A stretch of 64,000 nt of DNA, taken from assembly GCA_002968845.1 (NCBI GenBank), contig PVBG01000022.1:25180-89179 (forward strand). Reading direction: 5' to 3'. The notes under the pieces are model-generated. The model was given only the letters and a program-made list of their open reading frames with translations. It did no database searches and was not told the DNA's origin. Origin of the DNA: Neorhizobium tomejilense. GTDB lineage: Bacteria; Pseudomonadota; Alphaproteobacteria; Rhizobiales; Rhizobiaceae. The position numbers were made by a program, and so were the translations under genes. Positions 6,778 to 15,322 of the stretch are shown here, in pieces (position 1 is the stretch's first letter; every line of letters begins with the position of its first letter).

Positions 6778-7648
6778 GAGCGGCCGCAAGATCCGCGATC
6801 GTCTGCCGCAAGAGCGCCGCGCCGCCCGGCTGCCAGCCCAGCGCCTTCAGTTTGTCCGTCGACATGACGTTGACGGCGGCGCGGTTTGCCGGCGGCGGCA
6901 GGTGGTGGTGGGACACCGGCAGGTGGCTGAGGATTTCGCGGGTATCGGTCAGTATGTCCGACGCATTGAACACCTGGCCGGCGATCTTGCCTGTTTCGGC
7001 CTCCAGCATGAGGCGAACGGCGGCGGCGACATCGCGGCCATGTGTCTCCGTTCCCGCACGTGACGGAACCGGCCGACCCGCCACGTAATCCGAAAAGAGA
7101 GCGCCCCATTTATTGGGGCGCAGATTGCCGTAGACGCCGGTGAGCCGGAGAGACGAGGTGGCAAAACCGGGGGCCGAAAGCTCCGCCAGTGCTCCCTCGG
7201 CCCAGAGTTTGATCTCGCCGTAGAGCCCGTCCGGCTTCAAAGGCAGGTCTTCGTCAAGCACCGTTCCGGCCGGGTGCCCGTCATAGACGGCCCTGCTCGA
7301 GAGGAAGACCGCCCGGCGGGTGCCGGCCTTCCTGGCGGTCTCGAACAGCTTCACGGTACCATCGAGGTTCAGCCGGCGGAAACGATCGGGATCATCGCCT
7401 TCGCCGCCACGATATTTTCCGGGCAAATGGTCGAAGGCGGCATGGACGAAGAAATAGGCCTCGTCGAAAGCTTCGATCTGGTCGAGGGCGGGATCGAGCG
7501 AAAGGGGTGCGAACTCGACGGGTTTGGAAAAGAAGCCAGGCGCCGGCGGACTGCGCCCTCCAACAATCACCTGGTATCCGGCATCGATGAGGCCTTCGAC
7601 GATGTAGCGGCCGACCAGACCCGTTCCGCCCGATATCAGCACCTTCAT
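6761..7648 (-). CDS. sqdC: Sulfolipid biosynthesis epimerase/reductase-like protein SqdC
   Basis: This 295-residue extended SDR has an N-terminal NAD(P)-binding GGTGLVGRYI motif, a FLSSRAVYDG segment with the catalytic Ser/Tyr region, YGEIKLWAE (YxxxK) and a LTGVYG segment. By sequence alone it is only a nucleotide-sugar-epimerase-like protein. Placement last in a sqdB-glycosyltransferase-SDR operon is the order known for sqdBDC in Rhodobacter and rhizobia, so SqdC is inferred. Its exact step in sulfolipid synthesis is not settled. The ATG at 7648 is chosen because MKVLISGGTG is the fold start; it overlaps the upstream stop by four bases. Confidence 0.8.
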   Translation of the reverse strand: MKVLISGGTGLVGRYIVEGLIDAGYQVIVGGRSPPAPGFFSKPVEFAPLSLDPALDQIEAFDEAYFFVHAAFDHLPGKYRGGEGDDPDRFRRLNLDGTVKLFETARKAGTRRAVFLSSRAVYDGHPAGTVLDEDLPLKPDGLYGEIKLWAEGALAELSAPGFATSSLRLTGVYGNLRPNKWGALFSDYVAGRPVPSRAGTETHGRDVAAAVRLMLEAETGKIAGQVFNASDILTDTREILSHLPVSHHHLPPPANRAAVNVMSTDKLKALGWQPGGAALLRQTIADLAAALNATA

Positions 7649-8457
7649 GGCGTTTCTCCCGGTTTCGGCAGGGTGGAGGGGGCGGGGATCTCGCGATCCT
7701 CGTAAAATGCATGCCAGAGGTCGATCAGCGGCCGCAGCCGGTCGGCCTTCGGGTGATCCTTCTCCCACGGCTTCTCATACTGGTAATGCAGCACGCCGAT
7801 GCTTTCCCAATTCCAGAGATCGGGCATGTTGAACCAGACATATTGCAGCATGTTCATGAAGACAGGCAGGCCGTGCCAGCTCGGAAAGAAGCTCTCGAGA
7901 AACGTCTGGTCCGTCCGCCGCCAGAAGGCGTTCGGCTGGTCGAGCGCCGCAAGCATCCTGTCAAAAGTCTCGGCGGAAGGTTTGGCAACGAAGACGCCGG
8001 AGTTCAGGCGGTGGAAGTCCGAGAGGTTTTCGTAAACATTCGGGGCTGCGGAAAATTCCGGATAGGAAAACAGCTTGTCGATCGGCTTCAGCACCAGCGC
8101 GTCGGCGTCGATGAAGATGCAGGTTTCGTAGTCGGTGAGCTGCCAGAGCCGAAGCTTGCAGAAATTGTCGAGCGGCGTGTGGAAATCCGGCTTGCGGCCT
8201 TTTGTGAAGGGGGCGGCGCCATGCAGGTTTTTTCGCGCATGCCGTTCGTTGAAGGCGGGAGAGAGGAGCAGATGTTCGACCTCGACCAGTCGGCAACCGA
8301 GAGCTTCGAGCGGGGCGAGGGCGGGGCGCTCGACGCCGCCGGTATGGAGGACGACGATATCGGCCTCAGTGCCGGTGCGGCGGATGGAGCGGGCCAGCGC
8401 GGTGGCGCCCATGGCGTAGTCGGCATTGGTGACCAGGGTGACGAAGGCGTTGGTCAT
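7645..8457 (-). CDS. sqdD: Glycogenin-like glycosyltransferase, probable sulfoquinovosyltransferase SqdD
   Basis: This 270-residue GT8-family protein begins with AFVTLVTNADYAMGA, has a DxD metal site in IFIDADALVL, and has the NSGVFV and HYQYEKPW segments typical of glycogenin-type enzymes. In Rhodobacter the glycogenin-like SqdD is the proposed enzyme moving sulfoquinovose from UDP to diacylglycerol. The position between sqdB and sqdC supports the same role here. The start is 13 bases after the sqdB stop, and its end overlaps sqdC by ATGA. Confidence 0.85.
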   Translation of the reverse strand: MTNAFVTLVTNADYAMGATALARSIRRTGTEADIVVLHTGGVERPALAPLEALGCRLVEVEHLLLSPAFNERHARKNLHGAAPFTKGRKPDFHTPLDNFCKLRLWQLTDYETCIFIDADALVLKPIDKLFSYPEFSAAPNVYENLSDFHRLNSGVFVAKPSAETFDRMLAALDQPNAFWRRTDQTFLESFFPSWHGLPVFMNMLQYVWFNMPDLWNWESIGVLHYQYEKPWEKDHPKADRLRPLIDLWHAFYEDREIPAPSTLPKPGETP

Positions 8458-8470
8458 GAAGGTGTCCCGC

Positions 8471-9691
8471 TCACGACACCGACTTCAACCTCACACCCTC
8501 CGGGTCATGCTCCACCTTCGCGGCGATGTCCCTGGTCCAGGCGGAGACGGCCGGAACGCGTGATCTGTCAACGCGATAAGCGTATTTCTTCGCGACGTCG
8601 ACGATCTCTCCGAGCAGTCCTTCTCCGAGCGTCGTCGGTTCGAGACCGAGGCCGAGGAATTTTTCGTTCTTCACCACCAGCTCGTTTTCGGGCGCTTCCT
8701 TGCGCGGGTTGGGCAGCCAGGCAATCTTGGAGCCGCTCATCCGGGCGATCATCTCGGCCAGATCGCGCACCCGGTGGGTCTCGGTCATCTGGTTGAAGAT
8801 CTCGACGCGGCTGCTGCGGGCGGGCGGGTTGTTCAGCGCGATCTCGATGCAGCGGACCGAATCCTGGATGTGGATGAAGGCGCGGGTCTGGCCGCCGGTG
8901 CCGTGGACGGTGAGCGGGTAACCGATCGCCGCCTGGATGAGAAAACGATTCAAGACCGTCCCGTAATCCCCGTCATAGTCGAATCTATTGATCAATTGCG
9001 CGTGCCGGCGGGTCTGTTCGGTATGGGTGCCCCAGACGATGCCCTGGTGCAGGTCGGTGATCCGCAATCCGTCGTTCTTCGCGTAGAACTGGAAGAGTTG
9101 CTGATCGAGGCATTTGGTCATGTGATAGATCGAGCCGGGATTGCTCGGATAGAGAATTTCCTGGGAAACGGTGCGGCCGTCGGCGGTTTGGATGCCGACC
9201 GGGAGGTAGCCTTCCGGGATCGCCGCTCCGACCGTCGAATAGCCGTAGACGCCCATCGTGCCGAGATGCACGAGATGCGCGTCGAGATCGAGTTCGACCA
9301 GCGCATTCAAGAGGTTATGGGTGGCGTTTACATTGTTGCTGACGGTGTAGTTCTTGTGCCGGTCGCTCTTCATCGAATAGGGCGCGGCCCGCTGTTCGGC
9401 GAAGTGGATGATGGCGTCCGGGCGGTTCTTTGAAAGCCAGCCCTTCAGGAGTTCGTAGTCCTTGGCGAGGTCGATCAGATGGAAATGAATGCGGCGTCCG
9501 GTCTCGGCATGCCAGATTCGGGTGCGTTCCTGGATGCTGTCCATCGGCGTCAGCGACTGGACGCCAAGCTCCGTATCGATCCAGCGGCGGGAGAGGTTGT
9601 CGAGGATGTGGATCTCGTGGCCGGCGTCGGACAGGTGAAGCGATGTCGGCCAGCCGACGAAGCCGTCGCCGCCCAGGACTGCAATCTTCAT
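8471..9691 (-). CDS. sqdB: UDP-sulfoquinovose synthase SqdB
   Basis: SqdB converts UDP-glucose and sulfite to UDP-sulfoquinovose, the head-group donor of the plastid- and bacterial-type sulfolipid. The 406-residue protein has the Rossmann start AVLGGDGFVGWPT, the family-specific FAEQRAAPYSMKS and NNVNATHNLLNAL segments, and the YxxxK pair in IYHMTK. The length fits the family. It heads the minus-strand operon and is followed by sqdD and sqdC. Sulfolipid lets phosphate-starved rhizobia replace phospholipids; no obvious Pho box was identified upstream by eye. Confidence 0.95.
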   Translation of the reverse strand: MKIAVLGGDGFVGWPTSLHLSDAGHEIHILDNLSRRWIDTELGVQSLTPMDSIQERTRIWHAETGRRIHFHLIDLAKDYELLKGWLSKNRPDAIIHFAEQRAAPYSMKSDRHKNYTVSNNVNATHNLLNALVELDLDAHLVHLGTMGVYGYSTVGAAIPEGYLPVGIQTADGRTVSQEILYPSNPGSIYHMTKCLDQQLFQFYAKNDGLRITDLHQGIVWGTHTEQTRRHAQLINRFDYDGDYGTVLNRFLIQAAIGYPLTVHGTGGQTRAFIHIQDSVRCIEIALNNPPARSSRVEIFNQMTETHRVRDLAEMIARMSGSKIAWLPNPRKEAPENELVVKNEKFLGLGLEPTTLGEGLLGEIVDVAKKYAYRVDRSRVPAVSAWTRDIAAKVEHDPEGVRLKSVS

Positions 9692-9813
9692 GAGTTACTC
9701 TCCGCTGGTTTTCGACTTATTTCCTGATAGGGAGGATATGTGACAGCACGTCAAAACTGGGGCGGCATTGCGCGCTTATCCAGTGGAGTAGAGGGAATTT
9801 CCAAGGCAAAGCC

Positions 9814-10281
9814 ATGAAGGAACACAATTTTTTGTTATCGGGCGAATTGATGGAAGGTGGCCATCGGCTGGCCCAGCGCGTCTATTATGAAGACACGGAT
9901 TTTTCCGGCCTCGTCTACCACGCCCGTTATCTGCATTTCCTGGAGCGCGGCCGGACCGACTATCTGCGCTGCCTTGGCTGCGAACAGAGCGCGTTGCTTT
10001 CCGCCGACGAAGAAGGGCTGGTCTTCGTCGTCCACCGGATGGAGATCGACTTCAAGCAGCCGGCCCGTATGGACGACATCCTGATCATCCAGACGGTGAC
10101 GGAAAAGGCGGGCGGCGCCAAGATGGTGCTCAACCAGGAGATCCGCCGCGGCGAAACTCTGCTGATCGCCGCGAAAGTGGTGATCGCCGTCATCAACAGG
10201 CACGGGCGTCCGCGTCGGCTGCCGGAGAGCGTGGCGGAAAAGTTTCTCGGGCGCCCGGCCGAGCAGGTCAATCCGGTCTAG
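9814..10281 (+). CDS. ybgC: Tol-Pal associated acyl-CoA thioesterase YbgC
   Basis: This 155-residue hotdog-fold thioesterase has the family signature YYEDTDFSGLVYHARYLHFLERGR containing the catalytic Asp, shown here in abbreviated form. YbgC hydrolyses short acyl-CoA or acyl-ACP thioesters and is encoded with tol genes in most proteobacteria. Here a convergent LprI-like gene and a promoter region separate it from tolQ. The ATG at 9814 is the first start and the conserved region lies about 25 residues in. Confidence 0.93.
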   Translation: MKEHNFLLSGELMEGGHRLAQRVYYEDTDFSGLVYHARYLHFLERGRTDYLRCLGCEQSALLSADEEGLVFVVHRMEIDFKQPARMDDILIIQTVTEKAGGAKMVLNQEIRRGETLLIAAKVVIAVINRHGRPRRLPESVAEKFLGRPAEQVNPV

Positions 10282-10288
10282 ACGGGAT

Positions 10289-10969
10289 CTATGGGCCACC
10301 ACAGGCATGCTGCGAATCGGCCATTGCCCAGCTCTGCCCGGTGCGGGCGTTGGTGACGAAATACTCGCGGCCCCGGTCGTCGCCCGCCGGGCAGCGTTTG
10401 GGAATGGCAATCAGGCACATGGTCACCTTGTCGCCGGGCTTGGAGGCAATCAGCGCCTCCTCGCGGGCATAGGAAACCTGATAGCCCTCGTTGGCATATT
10501 CGATGCCGGTTCCGGCCTCGTAATCCTCGTCCTTGATGGGATCCTGGCCGACCCGCGGATGGACCTCGGTGACGTTGGTGACGGAGCATTGGCCGATCTT
10601 CGCGGGCAATGTCGGGGAAGGCTTGGCCCGCCCGCCCGCGATCGTGCTGGCAGTAATGTCCGCGGGAATGCTCTTGGCGCCGCCGAGTTCTCCAAGGACC
10701 GCAATATACGTGCTCAGAACGCAGGATCGGTTGGAGCCGCAGGATGACCGGTCGCTCGTGAAGTCGCGCAGAACTTGGCGGGTCTCCGCCCTTTTCTCCC
10801 GTTCGGCCTTTTCCTGGACCCGCGGAAGCTGCGTATCCAGCGCCGAAAGGAGAGGATCGTTGCAGACTATCAGTTCATCGGGCGAGGGGACGCCCTTGCA
10901 GTCGAACGAGGCGGCATGGGCCGGCACCGCGATCAACATCGTCAAGGCTATCAACACTGCGCGCCACAT
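10289..10969 (-). CDS. Secreted LprI/DUF1311-like protein
   Basis: This 226-residue protein has a Sec signal peptide (MWRAVLIALTML to VPAHA, about residue 20). A Cys-rich region follows (FDCKGVPSPDELIVCNDPLLSALD) that matches the N-terminal pattern of LprI/DUF1311 proteins, some of which inhibit lysozyme. The rest (about 130-226, including GQCSVTNV and GREYFVT) is unrecognised. The ATG at 10969 is chosen because the signal peptide begins there; an upstream ATG at 11005 would bury it. It converges on ybgC with a seven-base gap and is divergent from tolQ. Confidence 0.75.
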   Translation of the reverse strand: MWRAVLIALTMLIAVPAHAASFDCKGVPSPDELIVCNDPLLSALDTQLPRVQEKAEREKRAETRQVLRDFTSDRSSCGSNRSCVLSTYIAVLGELGGAKSIPADITASTIAGGRAKPSPTLPAKIGQCSVTNVTEVHPRVGQDPIKDEDYEAGTGIEYANEGYQVSYAREEALIASKPGDKVTMCLIAIPKRCPAGDDRGREYFVTNARTGQSWAMADSQHACGGP

Positions 10970-11317
10970 GGTGTGTCCCCGAGAATCCGATTCTGACAGT
11001 GTCATAACCCGTGAATGAGAAAAAACTAAGTTGGAAGTTGCCGGCTTTCCTTGTTCCAACTTCAAGTGATCTGGGAACTCGCGATTGCAAGGCCCGCCTA
11101 AACCTTTCGTTAACGATAATGGTGTCTTACTGAGACATGAGGAATTTGTGCAACGCACGCCTTCCTTTGACCAAAATTGAAAGCGAGAAGCCAAGCTTGA
11201 AGCTCAGGGTATCTTGGGGTTAGGGCTAAGCGCATCCAGCGGTCAAAGATATACTCGCGAGAGCGCTTTTGAACCGCCCGGTCCTTAAAGCCGGGCGTTT
11301 GGATTCGGGGATAGTAG
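10970..11317. other. Divergent intergenic region between the LprI-like gene and tolQ
   Basis: No convincing gene is seen in these 348 bases. The stretch is less GC-rich than its flanks and must carry the promoters of both divergent genes. A 10-bp palindrome TCGTTAACGA lies at 11107-11116. A TTGACC at 11167-11172 has no good partner -10. Confidence 0.5.
11275..11297 (+). promoter_or_regulatory. Leader hairpin just upstream of tolQ
   Basis: CGCCCGG (11275-11281) pairs with CCGGGCG (11291-11297) across a 9-base loop, 20 bases before the tolQ ATG. It could be a transcript-stability element or a weak attenuator, as a GTTTGG run follows rather than a true U tract. No function is shown. Confidence 0.35.
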
Positions 11318-12037
11318 ATGGAACAGGTAGGTTTGGCGGCAGCGGCGAGCGAAGTGAGCCTCTGGTCGCTGTTCATGCAGGCCGGTCTGGTCGTCAAGCT
11401 GGTGATGATAGGTCTCATCGGCGCATCGATCTGGACCTGGGCGATCGTGATCGACAAGTATATCAGCTTCGGCAAGGCCAAGCGCCAGTTCGACCAGTTC
11501 GAGCAGGTCTTCTGGTCCGGCCAGTCGCTGGAAGAACTTTACCGTACCCTGTCGGAACGGACGAACACCGGTCTTGCCGCGATTTTCGTCGCCGCCATGC
11601 GCGAGTGGAAGAAGAGCTTCGAGCGCGGCGCGCGTTCGCCGATCGGCCTGCAGATGCGTATCGACCGGGCGATGGACGTCACCATGTCGCGCGAAGCGGA
11701 AACCTATGAGGCGCGCCTTGGGTCGCTGGCGACGATCGGCTCGGCCGGTCCGTTCATCGGTCTGTTCGGCACGGTCGTCGGCATCATGACATCGTTCCAG
11801 GCAATCGCCGGATCGAAATCCACCAATCTCGCCGTCGTCGCACCGGGTATCGCCGAAGCGCTGCTCGCTACCGCGATCGGCCTGGTCGCCGCTATTCCGG
11901 CGGTCATCGCCTACAACAAGTTCACCGCCGACGCCGGCAAGCTCTCTGGCCGCATGGAAGGTTTCGCGGACGAATTCTCCGCCATCCTGTCGCGCCAGAT
12001 CGACGAGAAGCTGCAGCCGCGCCAGGCGGCGCAGTAA
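11318..12037 (+). CDS. tolQ: Tol-Pal system proton channel subunit TolQ
   Basis: TolQ is the inner-membrane MotA/ExbB-type protein that uses proton flow with TolR to energise TolA and pull the outer membrane inward at division. The 239 residues show three membrane segments: about 20-45, about 140-165 in the GSAGPFIGLFGTVVGIM region, and about 175-200 with the LLATAIGLVAAIPAVIAYN signature. It begins a tolQ-tolR-tolA-tolB run. The 31-base gap to tolR contains an AAGGAG ribosome-binding site. Confidence 0.97.
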   Translation: MEQVGLAAAASEVSLWSLFMQAGLVVKLVMIGLIGASIWTWAIVIDKYISFGKAKRQFDQFEQVFWSGQSLEELYRTLSERTNTGLAAIFVAAMREWKKSFERGARSPIGLQMRIDRAMDVTMSREAETYEARLGSLATIGSAGPFIGLFGTVVGIMTSFQAIAGSKSTNLAVVAPGIAEALLATAIGLVAAIPAVIAYNKFTADAGKLSGRMEGFADEFSAILSRQIDEKLQPRQAAQ

Positions 12038-12068
12038 AAGGCCTCTCGGGCTCAAGGAGTAACGTCTC

Positions 12069-12521
12069 ATGGGTATGTCGGCCGGAGGAGCAAAATCGGG
12101 TGGCGGTCGTCGCAGGCGCGGCGGTCGTCGCAGCGGTGCGATCAGCGAAATCAACGTGACGCCGCTTGTCGACGTCATGCTCGTGCTGCTCATCATCTTC
12201 ATGGTGGCGGCACCGATGATGACCGTTGGCGTGCCTATCGACCTGCCGGAAACGCAGGCGAAGGCGATGAACGCCGATACCCAGCCGATCACCGTCTCGG
12301 TCAATCCGAAGGGCGAAATCTACCTGCAGGAAACGCCGATCGGCCTCGACGAGATCGTGCCGAAGCTTCAGGCGATCGCCACCACAGGCTATAACGAACG
12401 TATCTATGTGCGCGGCGATACGACCGCGGCCTACGGCGTCGTCATGAAGGTCATGGCCCGCATTTCTTCTGCCGGGTACAAGAATATCGGCCTCGTGACC
12501 CTGCAGGAACAGGAGAAGTGA
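12069..12521 (+). CDS. tolR: Tol-Pal system protein TolR
   Basis: TolR is the ExbD/MotB-like stator protein with one membrane segment. The 150-residue product has a basic glycine-rich cytoplasmic N terminus (GGGRRRRGGRR), then INVTPLVDVMLVLLIIFMV with the essential membrane Asp, and a periplasmic domain ending in ISSAGYKNIGLVT. It lies between tolQ and tolA, with an 10-base gap to tolA. Confidence 0.97.
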   Translation: MGMSAGGAKSGGGRRRRGGRRSGAISEINVTPLVDVMLVLLIIFMVAAPMMTVGVPIDLPETQAKAMNADTQPITVSVNPKGEIYLQETPIGLDEIVPKLQAIATTGYNERIYVRGDTTAAYGVVMKVMARISSAGYKNIGLVTLQEQEK

Positions 12522-12531
12522 TCGCGGCGCC

Positions 12532-13752
12532 ATGAAGGTCAGTCTCGGCACATCGCTGGTCCTACACACGCTGGTACTCGGCTTGGCGCTCGTTTCGCTG
12601 AGCGCGCCCGCGACTTTCGACGTGGCCGAAGTGGACGCGCTTCCCGTCGACATCGTCTCCGTGGAATCGATCACCCAGACCCAGCAGGGTGACAAGAAGG
12701 CGCCTGCCAGCCAGAAGCCTTCCCCCAAGGAAACCAAGAACCAGAAGATCGTCGAGAACGCCCAGAACGCGGGCGAGAACGACGTCGACCTGAAGACACC
12801 TCCGACGCCGACCACCAAGCCGCAGCCGACCGAAACCACGGCTGCTCCGAAGCCGGTGGAACGGCCGACGCCTACCCCGACGCCGGAACAGAACCAGGTC
12901 AAGGACATCGTCAAGGAAGAGACGGCTCCGAAGCCGACCGAGATGGCCGCACTGCCGCAGCCCAAGCCGGAAATCACGCCACCGAAGCCGGAAGCGACCC
13001 CGCCGAAGCCCGAGCCTACGCCGCCAAAGCCGGAGGCCGCCAAGCCGACGGCCGTGCCGCTACAGAGCGAAAACACGTCCGAGACGGGTGAACTGCCGCA
13101 GGCGGTTCCGACGCCCGCCTCCAGGCCGCAGCCGCCGAAGCCCGAACCGCCGAAGGAGCAGGCCAAGCCCGTTGAAAAGCCGGCCGAGACGAAGCCGGAT
13201 GCGGCCAAGGCAGCCGAGACGGCCAAGACCGACAACAAGGCGACCGCATCCGTCAAGCCATCCGACAAGAAGGAAGGCAAGCAGCAGGAAACCGCCAAGT
13301 CGTCGTCCTCCATGCAGAGCGATTTCAATGCAGACGACATCGCAGCCCTGCTGAACAAGCAGGAGGCATCGGGTGGCGGTGCCAAGCGTTCCACCCAGGT
13401 GGCCGCCCGCGGCGATACCAAGACCATCGGCGTCGGCCTGAGCTCCAGCGAGATCGACAACGTCAAGGGGCAGATCCAGGGCAACTGGGCGCTCGTCGGC
13501 GGCTTGACCGGCGTCTCGGAAGTGCGCGTGAAGATCAGGGTGCAGCTCGATCAGTCCGGCAATATCGTCGGTGATCCTGAGGTGACGGCCACCGGCGGTC
13601 CGGAAGGAACCCGGCGCGCGGTCGAAGGCAGCACGCGCCGCGCCCTCATGAAATCCGCCCCGCTCAAGAATTTGCCGGTCGAAAAATACCAGGGCGAAAA
13701 GGGCTGGAATGTTTTGGTGCTGAACTTCGATCCGTCGGAGTTCGCATTGTGA
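12532..13752 (+). CDS. tolA: Tol-Pal system protein TolA
   Basis: TolA links the TolQR motor to Pal across the periplasm. The 406-residue protein has one N-terminal membrane helix (about residues 5-24), a long Pro/Lys/Glu-rich linker (about 45-260, with repeated PPKPE-type units), and a C-terminal TonB/TolA-like domain (about 295-406, GQIQGNW, VRVKIRVQLDQSGNI, NVLVLNFDP). Sequence conservation in the linker is low, as is normal for the family. Identification therefore leans on architecture and operon position. Confidence 0.94.
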   Translation: MKVSLGTSLVLHTLVLGLALVSLSAPATFDVAEVDALPVDIVSVESITQTQQGDKKAPASQKPSPKETKNQKIVENAQNAGENDVDLKTPPTPTTKPQPTETTAAPKPVERPTPTPTPEQNQVKDIVKEETAPKPTEMAALPQPKPEITPPKPEATPPKPEPTPPKPEAAKPTAVPLQSENTSETGELPQAVPTPASRPQPPKPEPPKEQAKPVEKPAETKPDAAKAAETAKTDNKATASVKPSDKKEGKQQETAKSSSSMQSDFNADDIAALLNKQEASGGGAKRSTQVAARGDTKTIGVGLSSSEIDNVKGQIQGNWALVGGLTGVSEVRVKIRVQLDQSGNIVGDPEVTATGGPEGTRRAVEGSTRRALMKSAPLKNLPVEKYQGEKGWNVLVLNFDPSEFAL

Positions 13753-13836
13753 GCCGGCAGGTATGGAACCGATGCAGAAACAGATGAAACGGAACCTGCC
13801 CCGAAACTCTCGTATTAAGCTGAAAGGCTTGTTTCA

Positions 13837-15150
13837 ATGATCAAGAGTTCTTTTTTTCGCGCCGTGATGGTGGCCGCGGGGATGTTGACGGCATTGATGG
13901 CCGCGACCCCGGCCAACGCTGTCGTCGAGATCAACATCAACAAGGGCAATATTCAGCCGCTGCCGATCGCGGTGACGGATTTCCTGTCAAACAATGATCT
14001 CGGTGCCCAGATTTCCCAGGTGATCGCCGCAGACCTGCAGCGCTCCGGGCTTTTCGCGCCGATCAACAAAAGCGCCTTCATCGAAAAGATCGCCGATCCC
14101 AACAAGGCACCGCGTTTCGAGGACTGGAAGGTCATCAATGCGCAGGCGCTGGTGACGGGCCGTATCACCCGCGAAGGCGACGGCCGCCTGCGCGCCGAGT
14201 TCCGGCTGTGGGATACGTTTGCCGGCAGCCAGATGACCGGCCAGCAGTTCTTTACCCAGCCGGAAAACTGGCGCCGCGTCGCGCATATCATCGCCGATGC
14301 GATCTATAAGCAGATCACCGGCGAGAACGGCTATTTCGATACCCGCGTCGTGTTCGTCTCCGAAAGCGGGCCGAAGACCGCCCGCCAGCGCCAGCTGGCG
14401 ATCATGGACCAGGACGGCTTCAACGTCCGCATGCTGACCAACACCAAGGATATCGTGCTGACGCCGCGCTTCTCGCCGAGCCGGCAGGAAGTCACCTACA
14501 TGTCGTTCGAGGGCAACCAGCCGCGGGTCTACCTGCTGCAACTGGAGACCGGGCAGCGCGAAGTGGTGGGCAATTTCCCGGGCATGACATTCTCGCCGCG
14601 GTTCTCGCCGGACGGCCAGAAGGTGATCATGAGCCTGCAGCAGGAAGGCAATTCCAACATCTATACGATGGACCTGCGCTCGCGCACCACGACGCGGCTT
14701 ACCTCGACGGCGGCGATCGACACATCGCCCTCCTACGCACCGGATGGCGGGCGCATCGCGTTCGAAAGCGACCGCGGCGGACGTCCGCAGATCTACGTGA
14801 TGAATGCCGACGGTTCCGGCCAGACCCGCATCTCCTTCGGCGACGGGTCCTATTCGACGCCGGTGTGGTCGCCGCGCGGCGATCTGATCGCCTTCACCAA
14901 GCAGTCGGGCGGCAAGTTCTCGATCGGCGTCATGAAGCCTGACGGTTCCGGCGAGCGCATCCTGACCAGCGGCTTCCACAACGAAGGCCCGACCTGGGCG
15001 CCGAACGGCCGCGTGCTGATGTTCTTCCGCCAGAATGCCGGCGCCGGCGGTCCGCAGCTCTATTCCATCGACCTGACCGGCTACAACGAACTCCAGGTCA
15101 AGACACCTTCCTACGGTTCGGATCCTGCCTGGTCGCCGCTGCTCGAATAG
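13837..15150 (+). CDS. tolB: Tol-Pal system periplasmic beta-propeller TolB
   Basis: TolB is the periplasmic protein that binds Pal and outer-membrane proteins. The 437-residue product has a Sec signal (cleavage after TPANA, about residue 29) and an N-terminal domain with NINKGNIQPLPIAV. A six-bladed propeller follows, built from repeats such as SFEGNQPRVYLL, PRFSPDGQKVIMSL, SYAPDGGRIAFESD and TPVWSPRGDLIAFT. It is 84 bases after tolA and is followed by a hairpin terminator. Confidence 0.97.
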   Translation: MIKSSFFRAVMVAAGMLTALMAATPANAVVEININKGNIQPLPIAVTDFLSNNDLGAQISQVIAADLQRSGLFAPINKSAFIEKIADPNKAPRFEDWKVINAQALVTGRITREGDGRLRAEFRLWDTFAGSQMTGQQFFTQPENWRRVAHIIADAIYKQITGENGYFDTRVVFVSESGPKTARQRQLAIMDQDGFNVRMLTNTKDIVLTPRFSPSRQEVTYMSFEGNQPRVYLLQLETGQREVVGNFPGMTFSPRFSPDGQKVIMSLQQEGNSNIYTMDLRSRTTTRLTSTAAIDTSPSYAPDGGRIAFESDRGGRPQIYVMNADGSGQTRISFGDGSYSTPVWSPRGDLIAFTKQSGGKFSIGVMKPDGSGERILTSGFHNEGPTWAPNGRVLMFFRQNAGAGGPQLYSIDLTGYNELQVKTPSYGSDPAWSPLLE

Positions 15151-15162
15151 GGCGCGTTGATG

Positions 15163-15186
15163 AAAGAGGCGGATTTCCGCCTCTTT
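15163..15186 (+). terminator. Hairpin terminator after tolB
   Basis: AAAGAGGCGGA (15163-15173) and TCCGCCTCTTT (15176-15186) are perfect complements around two bases; the inner pairs must open to give a usable loop. It lies 12 bases after the tolB stop and ends in a short T run, so it should end or reduce tolQRAB transcription before pal. Confidence 0.75.
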
Positions 15187-15236
15187 CCCGCCCCAATCTG
15201 CTGAAAATGAACGAAAAGGGACACCGGGAATATTTT

Positions 15237-15282
15237 GTTAACCATAAGAATTTGATCATGGTTAACCCAACCCGGTTAGAAT
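15237..15282 (+). promoter_or_regulatory. pal promoter region with a perfect GTTAACCAT inverted repeat
   Basis: GTTAACCAT (15237-15245) and ATGGTTAAC (15258-15266) form a 9-bp perfect inverted repeat with a 12-base spacer. A possible promoter overlaps it: TTGATC at 15252-15257 and TAGAAT at 15277-15282, with 19 bases between. GTTAACC resembles the half-site of the CtrA cell-cycle regulator, but the TTAA-N7-TTAA spacing is not met, so the regulator is unknown. Confidence 0.45.
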
Positions 15283-15322
15283 CTGGAAACTCTGAAAGTT
15301 ACTGATCAAGGAGAGACCGGCC

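Noticed and set aside
11107..11116. TCGTTAACGA palindrome as a separate regulatory feature
   Set aside because: A lone 10-bp palindrome without a partner promoter is weak; it is mentioned only within the intergenic description.
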